Assembly (NCBI RefSeq): GCF_025370935.1
Contig: NC_133472.1
Coordinates: 12,798,476-12,862,475 of the forward strand
Reading direction: 5' to 3'
Origin: Choristoneura fumiferana
Lineage: Eukaryota; Arthropoda; Insecta; Lepidoptera; Tortricidae
DNA length: 64,000 bases
The translations under genes and the position numbers were made by a program. Positions 50,003 through 60,400 of the stretch are shown here, in pieces. Position 1 is the first letter of the stretch; every line of letters starts with the position of its first letter. Below the pieces are notes generated by a model. It was given only the letters and a program-made list of their open reading frames with translations, did no database searches and was not told the origin of the DNA.

Positions 50003-51510
50003 AAACCTTTGCGCGGTGAATAGCATGGTTCATGCCGTGTATCAATGTCGTGTTACACGTGTCTCCATCAGCAGATGTTCCTGCGCTCCGATTTCTGGAC
50101 GATGTGGTGTCCTCTCGTTAAAGAAGCAAAGACGAAAATCCCTAAACAGCTGTGCATCTTTCGTTCTTTGAAATTTAAAGAACGCTTTGGTTTTACTACT
50201 ATTTAGGTGTGCTGTTCATATTTATTGATAGATAAGTAATTAAAAACAAATAAATATCATTAATATCACGGGACATTTGTTTCCAAATGACCTAGTCGGA
50301 CTAGGCTAGTCCCAAAGTAAGCAAAGCTTGTGTGCTTGTGTTATGGGTACTAGATAACGGATAAACATAGTTAAGCACAATAGATACACGGACTCGAGAA
50401 CAAACATTCGTATTTTCATACAAATATCTGGCCCAACCGGAGATCTAACCCGGGACCTCAAGCTTCATAATCTAACCTGGGCTATCAGGTCATCTAGGTA
50501 AATGTTTCCATCCATCTGGCAATAATCCATCAAATCCAAAAGATACGCGATAATTTACTGTACCGTACACACACAAAACTTACTTTACTCTAAGTAGTTT
50601 CTAATTCCATCTCCTCGGACATTTATTTACTGTCCTACTAGCAAATGATATGATAAAATTACAGCACTCCTTTTTGCTACACGTAATTTTAGTAGGCTTT
50701 GATCGATTCACACACCGAGACATCTACCAAGTTTGCCAAGCTACTAAACAAAAGTTGCTAGATGTAAAATCAACGTTGCCAAAATAATATTAGTACCACG
50801 AAGGTACTGGAAAACCAGCTGAACAAATTGGAGGCAAGTAGCCAAAAGATTGAGCGCTTCTTCAAAGAAAAAGCATCTACAATTACAAATAATGTATTTG
50901 ATCAATTTCCCTTTGGTATTTTACACCAATCATTGCATCTCAGTCGCGCGCGTCAAAATCATCCCTCGCGCATTCGAATAGAGAAGTGAAATGCTACCAT
51001 AAGTACATTAGTAACATGTGATGCTTTGCATTCAATTGATTCAATACTAAGCAATATTATTGTGCTCATGATCTTCAATTCTTAGTTTTAATTGACGAGC
51101 GGCACTGGCCGTGACGGTTTGTACAAAACATGTTCCTGCATAGGTGCATTTTTCCGACCGCAATGATACCTACCTAGTTTCGATTACGATTATCATCATA
51201 CAAATAATATGAATCTGTCTCAACTATCTACTCCCATACCACTCTTAAGCTATGGTAAACTCGTGTCTTCTTGATAATAGATTTTCAAGAATTTTCTAAT
51301 ATTTACGCTACTAGAATTTAATAAATAACACACAATAGATACAATAATTAACAAATAGAAAGAATTATAGAACTAAAACTAACTTACTCGAATTTTCTTG
51401 TATTACGTATTTTTAAGACTTTGCATAAGCTAAAACAATATTCTATTTTTGCAAACAACACAAGCTTTTCTTGCTGTTTTGACTATAGTCAATTTTAGAG
51501 TACTCTTTTT

Positions 51511-51952
51511 AGGGTTCCGTAGCCAAAATGTCAAAAACGGAACCATTATAGTTTCGCCATGTCTGTCTGACTGTCTGTCCGCCCGCGGCTTTGCTCAAGG
51601 ACTAGCAATGCTAGAAAGCTTTAATTTTTTGCACGAATATGTATGTAAACGATGCCGACAAAATATAACAGTAAAAAAATCAAAAAAAATTTTTTTTAAA
51701 GTACCTCCCATAGTCGTAAAGCGGGAGTGCTTTTTTTCTCATCAGAATGGTTTTAAGTATATCAAACTTACAAGGAAAACTATAACGGTTAACTTTTCTT
51801 GAGAATTATTAGTAGTTTAAGAGTAAATAGCAGCCTAAGGTATAAAATATACCTAAACTTGGAATGTTCCGTACAAAATACGAAATCCTTAGACAAATAT
51901 TACTTGAATTTTTCATAATGGCTACGGAACCCTATTTCGGCCGGTTTTTATT
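51511..51952 (+). repeat. Interspersed repeat (TTTCGCCATGTCTGTC family), longest copy
   Basis: It begins AGGGTTCCGTAGCC and ends TTTCGGCCGGTTTTTATT. Its right half is the reverse complement of 17404-17612. It may be a LINE tail, but the class is not certain. Confidence 0.65.
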
Positions 51953-52028
51953 GACTGTACTTACATTGTCATTAAATACCTACACATCTTTATGTGTTAA
52001 ACTGACTATCTCGAAGACTTTAAGATGT

Positions 52029-52034
52029 TTTATT
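52029..52034 (-). terminator. Probable TMEM43 polyadenylation signal
   Basis: AATAAA on the minus strand, 84 bases after the TMEM43 stop codon and in a suitable position for 3' end formation. Confidence 0.55.
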
Positions 52035-52117
52035 AGGATTCGGTTTCATCAAATTTTCTCGTGGACCCATTTTCTGTTTAGCATAATAACAATGTTCAAA
52101 CAATGTTTTGTATAACT

Positions 52118-52211
52118 TCAAGGACGCCTGGTCAAGAGGGTGGAGTAGTGCAATATTGGAAGCATTGCACCGCCTAGCATTATTGCTCCAAAAGTAGGTT
52201 TGTGCACCAAC
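52118..52211 (-). CDS. TMEM43: TMEM43 coding exon 8: last transmembrane segment and stop
   Basis: 94 bases after acceptor TTTTACCTTTTCAG. It encodes LVHKPTFGAIMLGGAMLP and ILHYSTLLTRRP, then TGA, closely paralleling the vertebrate TMEM43 C-terminus. A longer ORF in another frame (52250-52020) overlaps this exon. Confidence 0.88.
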
Positions 52212-55200
52212 CTGAAAAGGTAAAACTACTTTAGTAATTTCGTATGACATTCCGATGCCGACTATGCATTGGAAATGTTGGAGCGGTGAAGGTGGTAAAC
52301 CTTACAAAGAATTTATTTAAAGCATCTTCTACTTTTGATACTAACTACATCAGGGAATATGGCAGATGCAAGGATACAAAGAGTGTAGAGAACATAAAAT
52401 GGCGAATGAATGTCACGCGGGCTAGTTGTGGCACGTGACAAAATAACTAGGGTACATCACTAATTATCGAATGTGTGTTATATATTGATAGTTCTATGCA
52501 ACCACTAAGTTAAGAACCTTCGATGGCATGTCGTAATCATATTATAGTTTTCTCAAAAACTGATGCCTAGCAGATGACCTAGATTTAATTAGTTATCAAC
52601 TTATCATATCTATGTGTACGTATGTACAGTCACTACCAATATCCAGTCTACACCAATATTTGACAAGACAAAGCATTCATAAATAGCTTATTGATTTTGC
52701 AATACTTTAGTTAAGTTTAATTTAATATAATTTAATTGCATTTTGTCATAATGGGCTGATTTCCTAAAACAACAAATTTATTATTATTATTATTTCTAGG
52801 GTCAGTAGGACGTGCCAGATATTTTTGCAAGCTCCGCCGTGGCAGATATTAATGCAGGCGACTGTATTATTTTAATAACAAAATACATTTTACAACTGTT
52901 TTTTGTATGTCCTACATACTCTGCAACTAATGAACAGATTTCAAAAATACTTTAACCAATAGAAGCTACACTTATCTCCCATTAAAAGAGGCTACTTGTA
53001 CCCCGGAAAAATGCACAGACGAAGTTGCAAACAATGGCTAAGTGTCTTATAATTTACCCAAATAGCTTACCATGGAATCGACGTGACCAAAAGAGTGTAT
53101 GAAAACGAAAGGACCAGGTTGACCCAAATCCTTGTACACCGTCGCAAGCTGCTCGATATCCACTGGCACTGTAGAACTGAAAACATAGACAGTTCTGTTT
53201 AGCAACTGCATTAAGGTTTTTCTGAAACTGAAGCCTAACTAGGGCGACGGCGGACTAGTAAAATACACTGGTGCGACGCAGCCGCCTTAGTAACTGCAGC
53301 TTCGAAGTTTAAAACCTAACTCAGGTTGAGGGGGTGTACTGCGGATCCGTTCATTTGTAATTTGAACTAAGGTGACTTATTTGTCGGGATATCGATGTGA
53401 CCTGACCTGTTTACTATAAATGCCTATATATTTAGGTACATGAACAAAATATATCAGATACAACAAAATTTATACAAGCGTGAGTTGTTCTTGTTATATT
53501 CCTGTGTCACTTTCCTGTAACTTAAAAAGATCGGAAAGACTCAAAAACTTTAACATCAACTCACACAAAGTGATCCAATCGGGGTGCAGCGTCATAGCGG
53601 AGGCGAACACCTGCACGAAACCCAGGATCCTGTACTTCCATGTGTTAACGTTAGCTGCTCGACTTTCCAGGTCGTGCAGTTGCTGCAGGCTGAACGATCC
53701 CTTGCGTAGCAGAGAGATCGGGTCCGCGCCTGGGAAGTTGCCCGGGCTGTACGATTGGAGCACACCATCCTCAATGATGCCTACCGCTGTGTACTGTAAT
53801 CAAAAAATTTTAAATAAATTAGTTTTAAGCTGTAGGTTAAGGTATACCGTAGGCGACAGACTAGCAACCTGATACTATTGTACCGTTTTTGTCAACTATA
53901 AACCTAAAATTGCTAAAAGTGGCTCCGAAGCGGTAACGTTTCGTGAGTTCTGCCTACCCCATTTGGAATACAGGTGTGATGTTTGTGATGTTTGTGTGTG
54001 ATAATTATAGAACTAATAATTAATATTTGGGGTTGAAAGTAGAAATATTTTTTTTCGTAAGATTACAAATTGTATAGCAGGATATGTGTACAGTCGATTT
54101 CATACACTTCTGGCCAAAAATTAAATCAAAAATATCTGAACCTGCTTCTATGCCGTTAACAACAGTCTAGTTTACATATTTTTGATAAAATTTTGCTCAA
54201 ATGTATAAGAACTGGACTGTACCTGCTCAATCGAATTCAATTTAGCAGGTAGTGTAAGCATTGTGCACTTTACTATCTCCCGTAAGCGAGCTGTTTGTAT
54301 GACTACGCAATCTTTATGCGTGAGATCGGAATAAAATTCACATCTTGTCTGTGCAAAAAATGGGTCTACGATCACAGTAGCAAACTTACGATATCATCTT
54401 CTCGTCCGGCGTAAGAGAAGTGTATGCGGAGATCGCCGACTTCGTGCTGCAAAGCGCTCTCTCCGTGATAGTAGAAACCGGAGTGGAGCTTAATATCCGA
54501 GCGCTCCGGCCGCGAGTCTGACCAGATCTCGTAGTAATCGTTGACCTTCCGCTTTACGTCTACGCCTAGACAATGTAATAAACTCTTCTCTAATCTGTGA
54601 TTTCATATTGTGCCACAGCAATCATTGGTAAATAATTATCAAAAGTACAGTCACCTTAATATCTGCCACAGCGGAGCGTGATAAAATATCTGGCACGTCG
54701 TACCAGCCCTAGAAATGAAGTCGTATCAGATATTAATGCACGCTGTGTTGTGTCAGGTACTGGTGACTGTAGAGTGCGCGTGGCAGAAGCTTAGCTTTGC
54801 AATGATGTCTGTGATCGGTCGATGCCCAGTGCGCAAAATAAATTAGTTGTGTTGCGAGTGCACGCAGATAGTGTAGGTACGGCGAGAATCGGGCGGTGAC
54901 CAGATTTGCATCTCACACAAATGCGAAGCCCAGGTTAAGCCTCGCAAACTGTATTTAATGAAGTGAAGCTGAAGCAAAAGTATCTCCGTAAGCAATTATT
55001 TTACCTAAAAACAACCATCCGATCTTAACATTTTCAGCTATATGCGTTTCACTAAACAGCGGCATTGATGTCGGATTGTGATGACCGGGCCTGATGTAGA
55101 ACAAGTTAGAGTCCACCACATAGTCTCTCCAATCTTTGTGGTACCAATATGTCTTCTGAGATTCCTCTGCTGGTTCACTTAAGAAGTTTTCCTGCTCCCT

Positions 55201-58200
55201 GTGAAAATCATGGTACAAAAACTAATTTTTTACTAGAAAGCACAGAAATCCTAAAGTTCATAACACCTTTTTTTCTAATAGGACAGTTTTATACTTCTAC
55301 GTAAAATTGCACGATTTGACTGACACAACACGTGAACGAAATTTAAATCATTTAATTGTAATGCGCTTTATTGGCTTCATACTGCACGATAGTCGCGAAC
55401 TCTACAATACAAATGATTCGGGGACAAGTCGTTCATGCATTTTGGGAGCAGTAAATATTGCTCCCGGTAATTTGACACGTCTACCAGCTTCATGATCGCT
55501 AACAGACGCATTGTGACGCAATGACACTGGTAGTTAGATGTAATCGCAGTTTACCTACATCTCATGGAAACTATGTCTATTGTAATTAATAGAAAGTTAA
55601 TAACACTTACGTTGTTTCTTCTATCCACTGGTACATCTGCACTCTCTTTCTCAGTTTCACAGCCTGCACTTGTATATTGTAGTCGGGCTCTGAGATGGGC
55701 TCGAGGATGCGCAGAGGGCCCACGATATGTACCACTCGGCCTTCATACCGCGCTGCTTCATCACCGGTATGAACATCTATGCTGACGGCGGATGAGACCA
55801 GCTCTTCTAGCATTAGGTTGCTTTGAATTGTATGGCTCTAAAAGTATGTAGGATTGGTTAAAAAGAAAGTGAGTAGAGAATAATAAGGTTCTACTTGTCA
55901 ATTTCGGGAGTTGACATAATTGAGGTCATCTTTTCTCTACAATTGAGTCGCTTAACTTCAAACTCGAGTAAATCAAATTCGGACATTTTTAAGATTTTTA
56001 ACCCCCGACGCAAAAAGAGGGGTTTTATAAGTTTGACCCCTATGTATGTCTGTCTGTCAGTATGGTGTGTCTGTCTGTCTGTCTGACTCTGTGTGTATTA
56101 CTGTGGCACCGTAGCTCTTAGACGGGTGGACCGATTTGAATGCGGTTTTTTTTATTTAACAGCAGTTCTTAGACATGTTTCATCAAAATCGGTTCAGCCG
56201 TTTTTGAGGTATTGAACTTAGAAGTGACAAAGTCGGGGGTTTTCCAACTTATTGATGGTTAGGTTATGGTATTTAATAGGGTAAAAAAAAACTAGTTTTG
56301 TTACATTTTTTTCGGTTAAGCGTAAGTATTCCGTGTCGTTTTTGAGAAAAATAAAGGTAAAATATTTATTTATATTTAAAATTATACAAATCCACACGAG
56401 TTTTTTCAAAGATAGCTAAATTGCAATCGATTATATCAAATGAAGGTAAATCCAATCAACATTTTATTTTTTTGTAAAGAATGGATGGTTTTAATGCTGA
56501 AGTTGCCGAACTGGAACGATTTCTTTAATGTTTTAGCCATAATAAAAAATACTGGCTTTCAAGTGGGTACGATTTTATTGATCACCTAATAAATGCGTTT
56601 TCGGCAACCTAATAAATAATATTTGTTCCTAAAATAGTAGAACTGTCACCTAAATTGAATCACCAAATAATATTAAAACGGTTACCTAAGTAAACTGAAA
56701 TCTGAGTGTGTGACTCAAAATTTTTAATAAATAATATAAATTCACCTCGGCCCAGAGCAGGAAATATGTGACTCCCGCAAACAAAATTAGACTCAAAATT
56801 GTTGTTAGCCAGGTCTGCTTGAACTGGTTTTTGACTGCATTCAGATCCACCTGAAAGACATGCAAAAGAATATAAATTGACAAAAATGTTTATTAATTAA
56901 TATGTAAATTTCAGTAGGTTGTACTGGGTAAGTGAGATGCGCCTACTCTATACTTCATCTTTCACTCTAAGAAAAATATGCACTGATTGCATATCTTCGA
57001 ATTAAGTGCCTAGGCATGTGAATTAATCAGGAACCAGTAGATTTCGGAAGTTACAGATGGCTGATGCTGCCTCCAGCTGCCATAGATTATATTGCAATTC
57101 ATAATTTTATTAACCTCTTAACTGCCAAAGGCATCCAGTCGTGACAGCCAATGAAATGCCTCACACACCATGGTCATCTATAGATGACCAACATTCAACT
57201 CGAAATGAATCCTTCTACAATGTAATTAGAAATCAAGTTGCTTTGTTGCTGATTTTTCTGTTACATACAGAGCATGTCACTTTGTTTGTGTTGTGACAGT
57301 GAAGAGTATAATGCTAAAGCATTATTCTTCATTACTTTCTGTATTGTATCCTATAAATATAACAAATGGGAAAGTTTGTGAGTATGTGTGTGAGTGTGTG
57401 TGTGTGTGTGTTTGTTATTTCTCCATGCTAAAATGCCTCTGATTTAGATAACATTTTAATATGTAAATTACTGTCTGGAATAACAAATAGGCTACTTTTA
57501 GGGTTTCATAGTCAACTAGGAACCTTTATAGTTTCGCCATGTCCATCTGTCTGTCTGTCCGCGGCTAAGCTCAGAGACCGTTAGTACTAGAAAGCTGCAA
57601 TTTGGCATAAATATACATATCATTCAAGCCGACAAAGTGGTAAAATAAAAAAGGCTAAAAAAAAATTAGATAAAATAAAAAATTGTAACTGCTATGAGTA
57701 AAATCAAGTGTTGTGGAAGTTTGTATGCAACAGTAATGAATTTTACTATGTAAATAACTTTTACTATGTAATAATACTATGTAATTATTGGGAATTCCCA
57801 TGGGAGTTTCTGCAAAATTCTAGAATTTTGTTTTAATAGCTAGTCTTTATGGTTCTAGCAACTAAAATGGGCTAGTACTAAGATAGCAGAAATCTCATCA
57901 ATAATCATGCTCAATAATTTTGAATCATCTTTATTGCAACCTTATTGCAACCTAAGGTGTAAAGTCACAACATTCTATGTATACAGAACTATTCGCATGG
58001 CAGCATATTTTACCAAACCAACATAGCTGAAAGCATAGTTTTCCAGAAATAAGATATTTTATCCCAAAAATTTGAATAGTTCCCAGAAACCAAATTATTT
58101 GTTATTTTTTTAATTGGTGAATATTTTTTTGCTACCAAAAGGCATTTCAACAAAAACAAGTCAACATTATTACTTCAATTCCAGGCAAAAAGGCATGATA

Positions 58201-58513
58201 CTAAGGAGACCTTTGAACAAAAACATTTTAGAACAAATTTACAGTATTACAAAGTTGTAACAAAAAGGTAATTGTGCAATGCTAAGCATATGCAAAGGTT
58301 GGATGAAATACATTATACATAGACACAAACATAGCTTAGCTTATTGCTAAGGGTGAAACAAAATAATAAAAGTGATTGATAATTATATCCTAAAAGAAAT
58401 GTACAAAAATATGGTACATGTATAACTATCAAAAAGGAAAAAATTAACCAAAAATTTATATGAAAACCAAATGATAAATAAGTTACTATAAAATTCTGTT
58501 TACTTACTGGCAT
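52118..58513 (-). CDS. TMEM43: TMEM43 (LUMA) homologue, eight coding exons
   Basis: Multi-pass membrane protein of the TMEM43 family, known from the inner nuclear membrane and ER. Exons 58513-58508, 56850-56746, 55837-55611, 55198-55005, 54565-54390, 53793-53565, 53176-53071 and 52211-52118 join to 378 codons plus stop, close to the roughly 400 residues of vertebrate TMEM43. TM1 is about residues 16-36. A large luminal domain follows, with EGRVVHIVGPLRI and VKLRKRVQMYQWIEE, then YWYHKDWRDYV, EVGDLRIHFSYAG and NTWKYRILGF. TM2 lies about 290-305, TM3 331-346 and TM4 353-368; the end is LPILHYSTLLTRRP. All splice phases agree. Introns 4 and 5 carry MITEs. ST6Gal follows 5.9 kb downstream on the same strand. 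Confidence 0.93.
52624..52866 (+). repeat. MITE with GTACAGTC ends (CTATTTCTAG family), with insertion
   Basis: It starts GTACAGTCACTACCAATAT and ends GCAGGCGACTGTA. About 100 extra AT-rich bases separate the halves. It lies in TMEM43 intron 7. Confidence 0.65.
53071..53176 (-). CDS. TMEM43: TMEM43 coding exon 7: third transmembrane segment
   Basis: 106 bases from acceptor TATGTTTTCAG to donor GTAAGC. In the chosen frame it encodes IWVNLVLSFSYTLLVTSIPW, a membrane segment aligning with TMEM43 TM3. A second possible acceptor lies seven bases inside. The exon is also open in another frame. Confidence 0.85.
53565..53793 (-). CDS. TMEM43: TMEM43 coding exon 6
   Basis: 229 bases after acceptor TTTTGATTACAG, beginning YTAVGIIEDG and ending MTLHPDWITL plus one base. 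It contains NTWKYRILGFVQVFASAM, where the second membrane segment starts. The donor lies in GTGTGAGT, which offers two GT sites two bases apart. GTGAGT (exon end 53565) gives the frame that matches the TMEM43 C-terminus. Confidence 0.9.
54088..54222. repeat. Hairpin MITE, GTACAGTCG ends, copy 2
   Basis: It starts GTACAGTCGATTTCATACAC and ends TGGACTGTAC, with the same inner ATCAAAAATATCTGAAC as 49864-50002. It lies in TMEM43 intron 5. Confidence 0.75.
54390..54565 (-). CDS. TMEM43: TMEM43 coding exon 5
   Basis: 176 bases between TTGTCTAG and GTAAGT. It encodes SGFYYHGESALQHEVGDL and RIHFSYAGREDDI. It is too short and ATG-poor to stand out as an ORF, but it fits the family and both neighbouring phases. 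Confidence 0.92.
54645..54771 (-). repeat. MITE with GTACAGTC ends (CTATTTCTAG family), inverted copy
   Basis: It starts GTACAGTCACCTTAATATC and ends ACTGGTGACTGTA; the core is the reverse complement of the other copies. It lies in TMEM43 intron 4. Confidence 0.65.
55005..55198 (-). CDS. TMEM43: TMEM43 coding exon 4
   Basis: 194 bases behind acceptor GATTTTCACAG. It encodes TYWYHKDWRDYVVDSNLFY, GHHNPTSMP and KIGWLFLG, matching the family's luminal domain. The donor is GTAAAA, phase 1. Confidence 0.93.
55611..55837 (-). CDS. TMEM43: TMEM43 coding exon 3
   Basis: 227 bases, from acceptor ACTTTTAG to donor GTAAGT. It encodes EGRVVHIVGPLRILEPISEP and VKLRKRVQMYQWIEETT, the most recognisable TMEM43 blocks. 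It ends in phase 2. Confidence 0.94.
55996..56245 (+). repeat. Interspersed repeat (GGGGTTAAAAAC family), copy 2
   Basis: It starts TTTTTAACCCCCGACGCAAA and holds a TGTC microsatellite and AAAATCGGTTCAGCCGTTTT. It lies in TMEM43 intron 2. Confidence 0.75.
56746..56850 (-). CDS. TMEM43: TMEM43 coding exon 2: first transmembrane segment
   Basis: 35 codons between a CTTTCAG acceptor and a GTGAAT donor, both in phase 0. They encode the N-terminal basic stretch and the membrane segment LTTILSLILFAGVTYFLLWA. Confidence 0.9.
57500..57700 (+). repeat. Interspersed repeat (TTTCGCCATGTCTGTC family), partial copy in TMEM43 intron 1
   Basis: It contains TATAGTTTCGCCATGTCC, GTCCGCGGCTAAGCTCAG and GTTAGTACTAGAAAGCTG. 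Confidence 0.6.
58508..58513 (-). CDS. TMEM43: TMEM43 coding exon 1 (two codons)
   Basis: ATG CCA followed by the donor GTAAGT. Only Met-Pro is coded here; the rest of the exon is 5' UTR upstream of 58513. The start was chosen because the next exon opens in phase 0 with Val-Asp-Leu and has no upstream ATG after its acceptor. The resulting N-terminus is MPVDLNAVKNQFKQTW. Short first coding exons are easily missed by gene predictors. Confidence 0.75.
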
Positions 58514-59322
58514 TTTCTTCTTATCACTGGTGCAGTAAATAGCTTGTAAAGTTGTATTTGTAAGGTGCAAGTCTGAAGTACTGAACCCTGAAATAAGGTA
58601 AAGTACTAAAAGTACCTTGGTTTCAATGGTAGGGCTAGCTCGGGCTACTTTTAAGTATGATTATAATAACCTCACTAATACGAAACGAAATGTTGGTAAT
58701 TTTTACCAGTGGGGTTATTTATTTACAAAGTGAAATAAACTATAATTATACGTAAACCATACGCTAAACTTGAAGCAAACAAACAGCAACATTATGATGT
58801 CCGAACTGAGTAGAGTCTTATTTAAACTGGTGTTTGTTTTACAGAGAAATTTGCATTCGTGTTGGACCTTAGTTTAGTTTGGACTGCCTGCAGCTTGTTT
58901 TGCGGATCAATCAGCTGTCAAAATCACTGGCACCGGCTAAAGGATGTTGAGACATTCGTACCGCAGATGCTATGGTATGGTAATGCAAGCAATGCTATGG
59001 TACTAAGTTAAAGAAGACTTAGACCTAAGCATTACAATAGTAAGTAAATAATAATACTTTTTATCTTCGATTTGGCTGGCTGCATGGGTGACGCTTCTTT
59101 TGCTCTCCAAAAAAAATCTACATGTCATAATGACAACACACAGGTCAGCTGTTTGTGGTGGTAGTGGTGTGTAACGAAAAAAGGCGGGAACCTTCGAGAG
59201 GGAAAGGCGCGAATTTCCAAAAAAAAATATTTATAATTATTAATAATTCTGTATATATTGTTTTTAGGTGTAAATATCTGTACATACTTACGGATAAGTG
59301 TGTAAATATTACATAAGCTATA

Positions 59323-60400
59323 ATGGGACGGGAGAAATCTAAAAAACGGAAAAAAAAAGAAGGTGCTGAAGACAGAGGGTCCTCCGCCGAGGACTCCGAT
59401 TATGAAAACGATGTAGATAAGTACAGGCCGTACAAGGTAACAAATTATTCTCGTAAATATCCAGAAAATTCACAGAGGCGAGACTTCGTTTGTTCCTCAC
59501 ACACCAATGCGCCGACAAGCCGTTTTCGGATGGCGATAAAGTAAACTGTCCCAGGCCATAAGAAAATACGCCATATCGGGAGTGCTACATCTGAGGCCTA
59601 TGAATATATAAAGTGGCTATAACATTCGATTTGTCACAATGCCAACACGTTTTTAGGTCATAATAAATTCCTAGACGAATTGGGGCTTAACGCCTCAATC
59701 CCCGCAGCAGACACAGAAGTTACTGGAGTCGTAAATCTGTCCCAGTTGGTTTATCTAACAAAAAATATATTTCGCAATGATCGGCAGCTCACGAAACGTC
59801 ATCCAGGTGCGGCGATTCATGCGCAGGGTGAGGGCAGATGGGGGCGTCGCGTATTTCCCACGCAGACTGTCGCAGTAACGTTTGCCTCTACCCAGCTGCC
59901 TGAGTACGTGTACCTGGACTCATGGAGACACGAGGTGACGCAATATGTCCCTCCAGTTAAGCAATGCTTAAAGTGCCAACAGTTCGGACATATTGCTAAA
60001 TTTTGCAAAAATAATGAGGTTTGCTTCTATCTGTTCCGAAAATCACAATTATAAGGCCTGTGGCGCCGACAAACAAAATCCAGTTTGCGCCAACTGCAAG
60101 GGTAAACATATTGCAATTTCCGCGTCTTGTCCTATTAAAAAACCAAAATAGAAGAAACAAAATCAAATCCCGAACTGCAGCCTATGCTGATCTATTTAAT
60201 GAAAAGTCTTTCCCCAACTAGCGGCTAGGACAGCCGAAACCTACTTAGAGAATATGCTAAAATCTCAATCATTTTTAAATATGATCACGCAAGTGATCAT
60301 AAAGCTAGTAGCTAATAAAAACGAATCGCCTATAAATACAGAAACAATACGTGCAGCGTTCCAAGGTACGATAAGAGGGAACGCTCAATCTAAAGCATAA
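59323..60400 (+). pseudogene. LINE ORF1: RNA-binding protein with zinc knuckles
   Basis: The ATG at 59323 opens a charged N-terminus rich in Lys, Asp and Glu. After frame changes, 59680-60054 encodes VPPVKQCLKCQQFGHIAKFC, a CCHC knuckle, and a further knuckle-like stretch (NPVCANCKGKH) follows in another frame near 60085-60115. A C-terminal part from about 60226 reads through to TAA at 60398-60400. Role: retrotransposon RNA binding. At least three frameshifts. Confidence 0.8.

Larger units (their letters stand above)
46481..52028. other. Intergenic DNA between TMEM43 and ST6Gal
   Basis: It contains the RTE tail (47320-47760), the inverted tRNA-like element (48193-48573), a dense hairpin cluster (49088-50002) and a long interspersed repeat (51511-51952). 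50003-51510 shows nothing I can name. Confidence 0.6.

Noticed and set aside
52020..52250. Minus-strand ORF of 76 codons, at first read as the last exon of a separate gene
   Set aside because: It overlaps TMEM43 exon 8 in another frame; the frame encoding LVHKPTFGAIMLGGAMLP matches TMEM43 and fits the exon phases.
56041..56100. Candidate short regularly spaced repeats
   Set aside because: These are TGTC/CTGT microsatellites inside an interspersed repeat, not a CRISPR-like array.
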